Source: Paracoccus sp. (in: a-proteobacteria)
GTDB taxonomy: Bacteria; Pseudomonadota; Alphaproteobacteria; Rhodobacterales; Rhodobacteraceae
Direction: 5' to 3'
Assembly (NCBI RefSeq): GCF_030538495.1
Contig: NZ_JAUNTW010000008.1
Coordinates: 1 to 64,000 of the forward strand
Length of the DNA: 64,000 nucleotides
Position numbers and translations under genes: made by a program. Positions 38,010 through 45,914 of this stretch are shown here, piece by piece. The stretch's first letter is position 1. The number at the start of each line of letters is the position of its first letter. Under the pieces are notes generated by a model. That model was not told the DNA's origin and did no database searches. It saw only the letters and a list, made by a program, of their open reading frames with translations.

Positions 38010-38987
38010 ATGATTATGCTGCCCATTCCCGCCTTTGCCGGGGTTATCCTGATCTGGTTGGCGATCCGGGCCATGCTGGCAGATCGGCGGCTGCTGGCGC
38101 TGTTTTTGGGGGCCTGCGCGCTGCAATCGCTGGTCGTGGCCTTGGTTGCGGGGTGGGGGGTGGACGCGCTGCGTCCTATTGCCCCGGTGACGGCGGCGCT
38201 GATTCCGCCGCTGGCCTGGATCACGCTGCGGGTGGGGATGATGGGCGCGGTCTGTGGGCGCGCGATGCTGCCGCATCTGGCGGGGCCGGTTGCGGTGCTG
38301 GTCTGTCGGCTGGTGCTGCCTGTGGCCTTGGATGCGGTGATCCCGCTGCTGTTTGCGGGCTATGGCGGTGCGATTTTGTGGCGGCTGCGCGGGGCGGTTG
38401 ATTTGCCGCAGGCGCGGATCAGCGCGGGGGAGTGGCCCGCGCGCATCTGGCGGGGCTTGGGCTGGGCGCTGATTGCCTCGGGCGTCAGTGATGTGCTGAT
38501 CGGGCTGGCCTATGGGGTCGGGCGGCCCGATCTGGCGGAGCTGGTCATCAGTCTGGGATCGTCGCTGTCGATTTTGGTCATCGGCGCGCTGTCGGCCCTG
38601 CCCGAGGCCAGCGGCGGCGATGCCCCCGAACCCGCACCGGCGCCGGTGGTCGCGGATGCGGATGATGTCGACATTGTTGCGCGTCTGGATGAGGTCTTGA
38701 CCCGCGACCGGGTGCATCTGGACCCGAACCTGACGCTGGCCCGTCTGGCGCGGCGGCTGCGCCTGCCGGATAAGCGGTTATCGGCGGCGGTGAACCGGGT
38801 CAGTGGCGGGAATGTGTCACGATACATCAACGGCTGGCGGGTGCGTCATGCCTGCGATTTGTTGGATCAGGGGCGCAGCGTGACCGACGCCATGCTGGAC
38901 AGCGGGTTTAACACCAAGTCCAATTTCAACCGCGAATTTCTGCGCGTGGCGGGGATGCCGCCGGGGCAGTGGCGGGCGCGGGTTTGA
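38010..38987 (+). CDS. AraC-family regulator with N-terminal multi-TM domain
   Basis: 325 residues. About six or seven hydrophobic helices fill residues 1-195; after a proline/alanine linker the AraC DNA-binding domain occupies about 225-325 (LARLARRLRLPDKRLSAAVNRVSGGNVSRYINGWRVRHACDLLDQGRSVTDAMLDSGFNTKSNFNREFLRVAGMPPGQWRARV). The domain is therefore membrane-tethered and may sense a membrane-associated or external signal. The divergent secreted hydrolase is a plausible target. The 3' end carries the same terminal sequence as the serine hydrolase gene. Confidence 0.88.
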   Translation: MIMLPIPAFAGVILIWLAIRAMLADRRLLALFLGACALQSLVVALVAGWGVDALRPIAPVTAALIPPLAWITLRVGMMGAVCGRAMLPHLAGPVAVLVCRLVLPVALDAVIPLLFAGYGGAILWRLRGAVDLPQARISAGEWPARIWRGLGWALIASGVSDVLIGLAYGVGRPDLAELVISLGSSLSILVIGALSALPEASGGDAPEPAPAPVVADADDVDIVARLDEVLTRDRVHLDPNLTLARLARRLRLPDKRLSAAVNRVSGGNVSRYINGWRVRHACDLLDQGRSVTDAMLDSGFNTKSNFNREFLRVAGMPPGQWRARV

Positions 38988-39000
38988 TCCGAAGGGGATG

Positions 39001-39046
39001 CGCCGGGGGCGGGTGCCTCCGGCGGGGATATTTTGGCACAGAAGAT
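39001..39046 (+). repeat. Dispersed 3'-end element, copy D
   Basis: CGCCGGGGGC (39001-39010) pairs with GCCTCCGGCG (39015-39024) with one G-T wobble and a 4-nt loop, then GGGATATTTT and tail GCACAGAAGAT ending at 39046. It lies between the AraC-type gene and the convergent VOC gene. The 19 bp at 38972-38990, covering the end of the AraC-type gene, are identical to 36802-36820 before copy C. Confidence 0.85.
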
Positions 39047-39072
39047 AGATGGGGCTGTGCTGAGGTTCGGCG

Positions 39073-39840
39073 TTATTTGGTGGTGCCGACGATGGCGAAC
39101 CATGCGCCCTGTGGGTCTGTGGCCACGGTGATATAGGCGGGGCCGGGGACTTCGGCCGGGCCGTGGTGGATGGCACCGCCTGCGGCTGTGATGCGTTCGG
39201 CCACGGTGCTGACCGGATCGCTGACCCCGAAATAGGGCAGCCAGACCGGCATCGGCGCATCGCCCAGTCCCATGATCGCGCCGATATCGGCACCGGCGTG
39301 GTGGAACAGTTGATAGGTTCCCATGCTGCCCATCGGCATGGCTTGGCCCGGCGTCCAGCCCATCAGTGCGCCGTAGAATGACAGGGCCGCGGCGGGGTCG
39401 GTGGTCATTAACTCGTTCCAGTTGCCATGACCCGCGCGGGACTGGTCAAAGGCCGCGTTTCCGGTGCCGTCCTCCATCGGTTCGGGCTGCATCAGGCCAA
39501 AGGCCGCGCCCTGCGGGTCGGTCGCCACGGCAAAGCGGCCCGTTCCCGGCATGTCCATGGCGGGCATCAGGATCTGGCCGCCTGCGTCGGTGATGGCCTG
39601 CACGGCCGCGTCGCAGTCATCGACTGCGAAATAGATCAGCCAGTTCGGCGGGATATCTGTGTCCTGTTGCGGCGCGATCCCTGCGACCATGCCCGCAGGC
39701 GTGCGCGCCAGATGATAGGTCATGTCGGCGGAGCTGGAATCGGTGACGTCCCAGCCCAGAATATCGCTGTAAAAGGCCCCTGCGCCGGGCAGGTCGGTGG
39801 TTGTCAGTTCATACCAGAACGGTGTGCCGTGGTGGGTCAT
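39073..39840 (-). CDS. Two-domain VOC-family (glyoxalase-fold) protein
   Basis: 255 residues from the ATG at 39840, which overlaps the stop of the next gene (ATGA). Two VOC modules are visible: residues 1-120 (FWYELTTTDLPGAGAFYSDILGWDV ... GGQILMPAMDMPGTGRFAVATDPQGAAFGLMQPE) and 135-255 (WNELMTTDPAAALSFYGALMGWTP ... VATDPQGAWFAIVG). Family members bind metals or small aromatic/lactone ligands; substrate unknown. It shares an operon with the PhnB-like gene. Confidence 0.9.
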   Translation of the reverse strand: MTHHGTPFWYELTTTDLPGAGAFYSDILGWDVTDSSSADMTYHLARTPAGMVAGIAPQQDTDIPPNWLIYFAVDDCDAAVQAITDAGGQILMPAMDMPGTGRFAVATDPQGAAFGLMQPEPMEDGTGNAAFDQSRAGHGNWNELMTTDPAAALSFYGALMGWTPGQAMPMGSMGTYQLFHHAGADIGAIMGLGDAPMPVWLPYFGVSDPVSTVAERITAAGGAIHHGPAEVPGPAYITVATDPQGAWFAIVGTTK

Positions 39841-40265
39841 TTGGTATCCTCCATCCCGAAGCTGACCATCCAGCTGGTGCCGAAACGGTCTTTGCACATG
39901 CCAAAGCCTTTGGCGAAAAAGGTCGGCAGAAAGGGCATGATGACCGTGCCGCCTTGCGCCAATCCGTCAAACAGGGCGCGGGCGGCGTCGTCTGTGTCGC
40001 GCGACACAGCGATTGACACGCCCGCCTGCGGCACGCCGCCAAATTGCGGCGGCATATCCGCGCCCATCAGAACCGCGCCATCCGGCAGCGTCAGTTGCGC
40101 ATGCATCGCCCAGTTTTTCTGATCATCGGGCAATGCGGGCATTTGCGGATTGGGCGGCGCATCGGAAAAGCGCATGACCTGCGCCGTGCCGCCGAACAAT
40201 TCGGCGTAGCGCGCAAAGGCATCGGCACATTCGCCCTGAAACGACAGATAGGGGGTAAAACTCAT
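39837..40265 (-). CDS. PhnB-like VOC protein
   Basis: 142 residues from the ATG at 40265, chosen because AAGGA lies six bases upstream. The single VOC fold reads FTPYLSFQGECADAFARYAELFGGTAQVMRFSD ... GMCKDRFGTSWMVSF, characteristic of the PhnB/YjdN group of unknown function. Despite the name it is not tied here to phosphonate genes. First gene of a two-gene VOC operon. Confidence 0.9.
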   Translation of the reverse strand: MSFTPYLSFQGECADAFARYAELFGGTAQVMRFSDAPPNPQMPALPDDQKNWAMHAQLTLPDGAVLMGADMPPQFGGVPQAGVSIAVSRDTDDAARALFDGLAQGGTVIMPFLPTFFAKGFGMCKDRFGTSWMVSFGMEDTK

Positions 40266-40612
40266 GACCAATCCTTATGGCTGCGGTCGAATCATCCCTA
40301 TGGTGCGGCAGGTTGGGCCGGTCTGGCAAGCGTGCTGACCGGGGGGTTTGGGCGTGGCGCGGAGGCCGGGCGTGCCGTGGCGTGACGTCTTGGTCAACGC
40401 AATAATGTATGCGCAATATTTTGTGTCGTCGGGTGCATCGTGCGGAAGAATATTTCATTTCAGGCTGTCGGCAATCGTGCAGGGTTGCCTTTTGTGCGTT
40501 CCTCACGTTAATCGGTATGGCAAGGCCCCGCCGCGCATGGATGGGCACAAATGCAGGCTCTATTTTTTGTGTGCATCGTGTCGTTAATAATAATGAGACC
40601 AGAGTGAGAGTT
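40266..40612. other. Intergenic region upstream of luxR
   Basis: 347 bp between divergently oriented phnB-like and luxR genes, with an AT-rich half from about 40400. CTG at 40464-40466 and CAG at 40479-40481 mark a weakly palindromic 18-bp element that resembles a degenerate lux-box, but the spacer is two bases longer than the classic form. No RNA gene or open frame is convincing. Confidence 0.45.
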
Positions 40613-41224
40613 ATGGCGCCTCGCCCAGAAATTAACGCCGGCCTCAAGGAGTTGGAGGGTTATGCCCCCAGCGGTTATTTCTTGGGACTTCACATTCGTT
40701 TTGCCGCGCCGCTGTTGCAGGTTCAGACCTATTCCGAAGACTGGTCGCAATTTTATTCCAACAATGGCTATGCCCTGCGTGACCCGACAATCGCGTGGGG
40801 ATTTTCCACGCTTGGCGCCTGCCGATGGTCCGCGCTGCCGGTGCCGGACCCCTTTGATATTCTGCAAGAGGCCGCGGCCCATGGCATGACCTTTGGCGTC
40901 ACCGTGTCCTGCGGCCCGATCAGTTCGCGTACGATTGCCAGCTTTACCCGCAGCGACCGGGAATATCTGGATAACGAAATCGAACATCTGGTGCGAATCG
41001 TTCATCACATGCACGAATTGGTGGAACCGCCCGCCAGCCTGACCAAAGCCCAGGTCGAGGCGTTGCGCTGCGTGGCCGAAGGGCATCGCCACGCCGCCGC
41101 CGCCGCCCGTCTGGGCATTACAGAAAGCGCGTTCAAGGCGCGGCTTATTTCGGTGCGCGACCGGTTGAATGCGCGAACAACCGCCGAGGCCTTGCAGCGC
41201 GCAAAAGAATATCGGTTGCTTTAG
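40613..41224 (+). CDS. luxR: LuxR-family quorum-sensing regulator
   Basis: 203 residues from the ATG at 40613; the frame is open farther upstream but the upstream translation is cysteine/arginine-rich and not family-like. Residues 1-130 form a short autoinducer-binding domain (SEDWSQFYSNNGYALRDPTIAWGF carries the W/Y/D residues expected for an acyl-HSL pocket). Residues 137-203 are the GerE/LuxR HTH (LTKAQVEALRCVAEGHRHAAAAARLGITESAFKARLISVRDRLNARTTAEAL). The acyl-HSL synthase gene follows 54 bp downstream. Confidence 0.92.
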   Translation: MAPRPEINAGLKELEGYAPSGYFLGLHIRFAAPLLQVQTYSEDWSQFYSNNGYALRDPTIAWGFSTLGACRWSALPVPDPFDILQEAAAHGMTFGVTVSCGPISSRTIASFTRSDREYLDNEIEHLVRIVHHMHELVEPPASLTKAQVEALRCVAEGHRHAAAAARLGITESAFKARLISVRDRLNARTTAEALQRAKEYRLL

Positions 41225-41278
41225 TATTTTGTTAACGATCCCTTCCTATAAGGGTTCTGCTGACGCAGGAGATCATGG

Positions 41279-41869
41279 ATGCAGATCACGACCCTTTCAT
41301 TTACCAACCTGCATGAACACGGAGAGCTGTTCGCGAACCTGTTCCGTGCGCGCCGTCAAAGTTTTATCGTCCAGAAAAACTGGAACCTTCCCGAATCCGA
41401 AGGGATGGAATTTGATCAATATGATACGCCGCAAAGCCGATGGATTGCCATTCACGATATGGGGCAGGTGCTGGCCGGTATTCGCCTGACGCCCACAACC
41501 GCGCGCTGCGGGATTTATTCCTATATGATCCGCGACGCTCAGGAAGGGATATTGGGCGGCAGTATCCCGCAGGATTTGCTGTTTGATCCCGCGCCGGTTG
41601 ACCCGCAGATATGGGAATGTTCGCGCGTTTTTGTCAGCCACGCCATCCCGCAGGCCTATCGCCGCAAGGTTCATTTCAAGATGGTCGAGGCGATGACATC
41701 ATCCGCGCGCGATATGGGGGCCACGGGGCTGATTGCCCTGACCGGGGCGAACTGGCCGCGTTGGTATGGCCGCTGCGGGCTGGAAGCCAAGGCCATGGGG
41801 CCGGAAATGTGGATCGACGACGGCTATTTCCAGTGCGTGATGATTAACCTTGCGGGCAAGATGCACTAG
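41279..41869 (+). CDS. luxI: Acyl-homoserine-lactone synthase
   Basis: 196 residues. LuxI invariants are present: R25/R26 and F29 (RARRQSFIVQ), W35, the E44-F-D46-x-Y-D49 cluster, R69 and the E113-C-S-R116 motif. It should make an acyl-homoserine lactone from SAM and an acyl carrier donor; chain length cannot be read from sequence. AGGAG precedes the ATG at 41279; an ATG four bases earlier is out of frame. Small stems (CCCTT/AAGGG at 41240-41254 and CTGC/GCAG at 41257-41268) lie in the leader. Confidence 0.95.
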   Translation: MQITTLSFTNLHEHGELFANLFRARRQSFIVQKNWNLPESEGMEFDQYDTPQSRWIAIHDMGQVLAGIRLTPTTARCGIYSYMIRDAQEGILGGSIPQDLLFDPAPVDPQIWECSRVFVSHAIPQAYRRKVHFKMVEAMTSSARDMGATGLIALTGANWPRWYGRCGLEAKAMGPEMWIDDGYFQCVMINLAGKMH

Positions 41870-41918
41870 GGTTCACCGCAAGGCTGTGCGATAATCGCGC
41901 GGCTGATTGTGGGAATCT

Positions 41919-43232
41919 ATGGCTGATCTGTTTGACTCTGACCCGGCGCGCGGTGCTGAACTCGCGCGCAACCGCCCGCTGGCGGATCGCATCCGTCCGG
42001 CGCGTTTGGCGGATGTGATTGGGCAAGACCGGGTGTTGGGGTCGGATGGGCCGCTGGGTGCGATGCTGGCCGCGGGCAGTTTGTCATCGCTGATCCTGTG
42101 GGGGCCGCCGGGGGTGGGAAAAACCACCATCGCGCGGCTGCTGGCGGATGAAACCGATCTGGCCTTTGTGCAGATCAGCGCGATTTTCACCGGGGTTCCG
42201 GATCTGCGTAAGGTCTTTGACGCCGCTAAATTGCGCCGGCAGCAGGGGCGCGGCACGCTGTTGTTTGTGGATGAAATCCACCGTTTCAATAAGGCGCAAC
42301 AGGACAGTTTCCTGCCGCATATGGAGGATGGGACAATCCTGTTGGTCGGCGCCACCACGGAAAACCCGTCCTTTGAATTAAATGCCGCCGTGTTGTCGCG
42401 CGCGCAGGTCATTGTTCTGGAACGGTTAAGCCTGTCCGATCTGGAACTGTTGGCACAACGGGCGGAACGGGAATTGGGGCGCGCGCTGTTATTGACGCCG
42501 GAGGCGCGCGCGGCGTTGTTCGATATGGCGGATGGCGACGGGCGCGCGGCGCTGAACCTGATCGAACAGGTCGCGGCATGGCGGCTGACGGCACCCCTTG
42601 ATGCCGCCGCGCTGTCGCAGCGCCTGATGCGGCGCGCGGCGAAATATGACAAATCCGGGGATGAACATTACAATCTTATCAGCGCGTTGCACAAATCGGT
42701 CCGGGGCAGTGATCCCGACGCCGCGCTGTATTGGTTCGCCCGCATGTTAGAGGGGGGCGAGGATCCGCGTTATCTCGCCCGCCGCCTGAACCGTATGGCG
42801 GTTGAGGATATTGGCTTGGCCGACCCGTCCGCCGCGCGGTTCTGTCTGGATGCCTGGGCGATGTATGAACGGCTGGGCAGCCCGGAAGGTGAATTGGCCT
42901 TGGCTCAGGCGGTGATTTATCTGGCCTTGGCCCCGAAATCCAATGCGGGTTACGTTGCGTATAAGGCCGCGCGGGATCAGGCGCGGCGCACGGGCAGTTT
43001 GATGCCGCCCGCGCATATCCTGAACGCGCCCACAAAAATGATGAAAGATCAAGGCTATGGCGCGGGTTACGCCTATGATCACGATGCCGAAGATGGGTTC
43101 AGCGGCCAGAATTATTTCCCCGACGGGATGAAGCGCCCGGTTCTGTATGTCCCGGTTGAACGCGGTTTTGAACGCGACCTGAAAAAGCGGCTGGACTGGT
43201 TTGTTCAGCAGCGGCTGCGGCGCGGCGGTTGA
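41919..43232 (+). CDS. rarA: Replication-associated recombination protein A
   Basis: 437 residues from the ATG at 41919 (a TTG at 41907 is possible). Walker A is GPPGVGKTT at 62-70; Walker B LLFVDEIHRFNKAQQDSFLPHMEDG and the sensor GATTENPSFELN follow. The C-terminal tetramerisation part (YWFARMLEGGEDPRYLARRLNRMAVEDIGLADP ... YAYDHDAEDGFSGQNYFPDG) is intact. RarA/MgsA acts at stalled replication forks. In relatives crcB sits between rarA and the pseudouridine synthase gene; here only a remnant remains. Confidence 0.96.
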   Translation: MADLFDSDPARGAELARNRPLADRIRPARLADVIGQDRVLGSDGPLGAMLAAGSLSSLILWGPPGVGKTTIARLLADETDLAFVQISAIFTGVPDLRKVFDAAKLRRQQGRGTLLFVDEIHRFNKAQQDSFLPHMEDGTILLVGATTENPSFELNAAVLSRAQVIVLERLSLSDLELLAQRAERELGRALLLTPEARAALFDMADGDGRAALNLIEQVAAWRLTAPLDAAALSQRLMRRAAKYDKSGDEHYNLISALHKSVRGSDPDAALYWFARMLEGGEDPRYLARRLNRMAVEDIGLADPSAARFCLDAWAMYERLGSPEGELALAQAVIYLALAPKSNAGYVAYKAARDQARRTGSLMPPAHILNAPTKMMKDQGYGAGYAYDHDAEDGFSGQNYFPDGMKRPVLYVPVERGFERDLKKRLDWFVQQRLRRGG

Positions 43233-43263
43233 CTTTGACCCTGTGGCGCGGGACATCTGCGGG

Positions 43264-43344
43264 ATGATGAATCCCGTGTTTCAGGTCGCAATCGGCGGGC
43301 CGGTGCGCGCTTGGGGGCAACCCGCGCGCTGCGGGCGGGGTTAA
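43264..43344 (+). pseudogene. crcB: Remnant of crcB (fluoride channel)
   Basis: Between rarA and the rluC-like gene the frame from 43264 reads MMNPVFQVAIGG, a CrcB N-terminus, then PVRAWGQP... and stops at 43342-43344. A one-frame shift at about 43302 restores family-like sequence (GARLGATRALRAG), where CrcB has a GA..R/YG pattern. The remaining roughly 100 codons of a CrcB are absent. The position matches the usual rarA-crcB-rluC order, so this is most likely a frameshifted, mostly deleted crcB. Identification rests on about 25 residues. Confidence 0.5.
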
Positions 43345-43366
43345 CCATCGGAAAAGGATTATGGGG

Positions 43367-44416
43367 ATGAGCGGCGTTCAAACCATCCGGGTTGGCCGGG
43401 ACGAAGGCGATCAGCGGCTGGACCGTTGGCTGAAAAAGCGGTTTCCGCAGCTGACGCAAGGCGCGGTCGAAAAGATGTGCCGCACCGGGCAGTTGCGCGT
43501 GGATGGCGGGCGGGTCAAGGCCGGCGACCGGATCGAAGCGGGGTCCGAGGTGCGCGTGCCGCCTTTGCCTGACGCCGCGCCCGCGCGCCCGAAATCGGAC
43601 GGGCCGCGCCTGCCTGACAGCGATGTGGCGATGATTCAGCGCGCGGTTTTGTGGAAAGACGAACATATCATCGCGCTGAACAAACCCCCCGGCCTGCCCA
43701 GTCAGGGCGGCAGCGGGCAGGGCAACCGGCATGTGGACGGGCTGACCGGCGCGCTGATGTTCGGTTTCAAGGACCGGCCGAAACTGGTGCATCGTCTGGA
43801 TAAGGACACGTCCGGCGTGTTGTTGCTGGCGCGCACCGATCGCATCGCCCGCGCCCTGTCCGAAGCGTTTCGGTCGCGCACCACGCGCAAGATTTACTGG
43901 GCCGCTGTCGCCGGGGCGCCTCAGCCGCGCATGGGGACGATCCGGTATGGATTGGTGAAGGCCCCCGGTCATGGTCGCGGCGGTGAAGGCGAAAAGATGA
44001 TCGCCGTCCTGCCCCGCGACATTGACACGACCGAGGGCGCGAAACGCGCCACGACCGATTATGCCGTGCTGGATGCGCTGGGGACGCGGGCCAGTTGGTG
44101 CGCCTTGGTTCCCATCACCGGGCGGACGCATCAGCTGCGCGCGCATATGGCCGAACTGGGCCATCCCATTGTTGGGGATGGGAAATATGGCGGCTCGGGT
44201 CAGGAAAATCTGGGCGACGGCTGGGGTGCGCAATTGGGCGGCGAAATCAGCCGCAAACTGCATTTGCACGCGCGCAGCATCAGCTTTGACCACCCGATCA
44301 CGAAAAAACGCATCACGCTGACCGCGCCGTTGCCCGACCATATGGTGCGGACGTGGAAAACGCTGGGCTGGCACGAAAACGACGTTCCCGATGATCCCTT
44401 TGCCGAGGTCGAATGA
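43367..44416 (+). CDS. RluA-family (RluC/RluD-type) 23S rRNA pseudouridine synthase
   Basis: 349 residues from the ATG at 43367, with AAGGA eight bases upstream; an ATG two codons earlier is too close to it. An N-terminal S4 RNA-binding domain (QRLDRWLKKRFPQLTQGAVEKMCRTGQLRVDGGRVKAGDRI) precedes the catalytic domain with D145 in VHRLDKDTSGVLLLART and the late GRTHQLRAHMAELGHPIVGDGKYGG. RluC and RluD cannot be separated by eye. It overlaps gph. Confidence 0.93.
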   Translation: MSGVQTIRVGRDEGDQRLDRWLKKRFPQLTQGAVEKMCRTGQLRVDGGRVKAGDRIEAGSEVRVPPLPDAAPARPKSDGPRLPDSDVAMIQRAVLWKDEHIIALNKPPGLPSQGGSGQGNRHVDGLTGALMFGFKDRPKLVHRLDKDTSGVLLLARTDRIARALSEAFRSRTTRKIYWAAVAGAPQPRMGTIRYGLVKAPGHGRGGEGEKMIAVLPRDIDTTEGAKRATTDYAVLDALGTRASWCALVPITGRTHQLRAHMAELGHPIVGDGKYGGSGQENLGDGWGAQLGGEISRKLHLHARSISFDHPITKKRITLTAPLPDHMVRTWKTLGWHENDVPDDPFAEVE

Positions 44417-45069
44417 AGCTGGTTATTTTTGATGTCGATGGCACGCTGGCGGACAGTCAGGGCCTGATCGACCACGCCATGCGGTTTGCGTTTCGGGCGG
44501 CGGGGCTGGACCCTCTGCCGCGCGAACGGGTGTTAAGCATCGTTGGTTTGTCGCTGCCCGAGGCGGCGGCCACGCTGTTGCCTGATGCGGATGAGGCCAC
44601 GCGCGCGCAGGTCGTGCAGGGCTATCGCGAGGCTTACGCGCAGGCGCGGATGGCGCAGGCGGCGCCTCTCTATCCCGGTGCGGTTGATTGTCTGGACCGG
44701 CTGGCCGTGCGCGACGATCTGTTGCTGGCGGTTGCGACGGGAAAATCGCGGCGTGGTCTGGATGCGTTGCTGGCCGCGCATGATTTGCAAGGGCGGTTCA
44801 TCAGTTTGCAAACGGCGGATGGCCACCCGTCCAAACCGCATCCGTCGATGCTGTTTGCGGCGATGTCGGATGCGGGCGTCGATCCGGCGGATGCGGTGAT
44901 GGTGGGCGATACCAGCTTTGACATGGATATGGCGCGCGCCGCCGGAATGGCGGGGTTTGGCGTCGCGTGGGGTTATCACCCCGTTCAGGCGCTGCGTGAT
45001 GCGGGCGCGGCGATGATCGCCACGGATTTTCCCGAACTGACCCAAGCGATTGAAAGGTGGGCGGAATGA
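44413..45069 (+). CDS. gph: HAD-family phosphatase, phosphoglycolate phosphatase-like
   Basis: 218 residues. HAD motif I is FDVDGTLADS (Asp nucleophile and general acid), motif II LLAVATGKSRRGLDALL, motif III KPHPSMLF and motif IV VMVGDTSFDMDMARAAG. The cap insertion after motif I is helical, as in Gph/PGP. In Rhodobacterales this gene usually follows the RluC-type gene. Substrate could be 2-phosphoglycolate or another small phosphate ester. Overlaps the ATP12 gene (ATGA). Confidence 0.88.
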   Translation: MKLVIFDVDGTLADSQGLIDHAMRFAFRAAGLDPLPRERVLSIVGLSLPEAAATLLPDADEATRAQVVQGYREAYAQARMAQAAPLYPGAVDCLDRLAVRDDLLLAVATGKSRRGLDALLAAHDLQGRFISLQTADGHPSKPHPSMLFAAMSDAGVDPADAVMVGDTSFDMDMARAAGMAGFGVAWGYHPVQALRDAGAAMIATDFPELTQAIERWAE

Positions 45070-45785
45070 CCGAATGGAAAGCGCGCCGTTTTTGGGAACA
45101 GGCCGAACCCCGCGCGGTTGATGGCGGGTTTGAAGTCGCATTGGACGGGCGCAGCCTGCGCACGCCGGGGAAACATGCGCTGATTTTGCCGACGCGGGCC
45201 TTGGCGCAGGCGGTTGCGGATGAATGGAACGCGCAGGGCGAATTAATCCAGCCGCAGACGATGCCGCTGACCCGCGCGGTGAATTCGGCGGTTGAAAAGG
45301 TCGCACCACAATTTGATGGCGTGGTGGATATGCTGGCCGAATATGGCGCGACGGACCTGTTATGTTACCGCGCCACCGACCCCGAGGATTTGATTCGCGC
45401 CCAAGCCGCTGCGTGGGATCCTCTGATGGATTGGGCGGCCACGGAATTGCGCGCGCCGCTGCGGATGACGCATGGTGTGATCCCGGTGGATCAGGACGCG
45501 GGCAGTCTGGCGCGGCTGCGGGCGGAAATTGCGGGGCTGGATATATGGGGCGTCACCGCGCTGCATGATCTGGTGACGCTGCCGGGGTCGCTGATCATCG
45601 GGCTGGCGGTGATCCGTGGGCGCATCACGCCGGATCAGGCGCATGATCTGTCCCGCGTGGACGAAAATTTTCAGATCAGCCGCTGGGGCGCGGATGACGA
45701 CGCGACCGAGGCCGCCGAAACCCGCCGTCAGGCGATTCTGACCGCGGGGCGGCTGTGGCACCTGCTGCGCAATGATCTTGCTTAG
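45066..45785 (+). CDS. ATP12-family F1-ATPase assembly chaperone
   Basis: 239 residues from the ATG at 45066. ATP12 features: RFWEQAEPRAVDGGFEVALDGRSLRTPGKHALILPTRALAQAVADEWNAQ at the N-terminus, then MPLTRAVNSAVEK and GLDIWGVTALHDLVTLPGSLIIGLAVIRGRITPDQAHDLSRVDENFQISRWGADDDA. In mitochondria and alphaproteobacteria this family binds the F1 alpha subunit during ATP synthase assembly. Last gene of the rluC-like-gph cluster. Confidence 0.93.
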   Translation: MTEWKARRFWEQAEPRAVDGGFEVALDGRSLRTPGKHALILPTRALAQAVADEWNAQGELIQPQTMPLTRAVNSAVEKVAPQFDGVVDMLAEYGATDLLCYRATDPEDLIRAQAAAWDPLMDWAATELRAPLRMTHGVIPVDQDAGSLARLRAEIAGLDIWGVTALHDLVTLPGSLIIGLAVIRGRITPDQAHDLSRVDENFQISRWGADDDATEAAETRRQAILTAGRLWHLLRNDLA

Positions 45786-45914
45786 GTTCTTGACGCAGGC
45801 GCATGATCCGAACAGTATTGCCCTATCGGTTGGCGGAAAGCTGCCGAACATCAAAGGCGGCGCAGTCCGCTGACCAAATCTTGCGCATCGCGCAGGGCCA
45901 ACACAGAGGTTGAT

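Noticed and set aside
40464..40481. CTG-N12-CAG upstream of luxR as a lux-box
   Set aside because: Only about half of the arm positions are complementary and the spacer is longer than the classic lux-box; kept as a weak note only.
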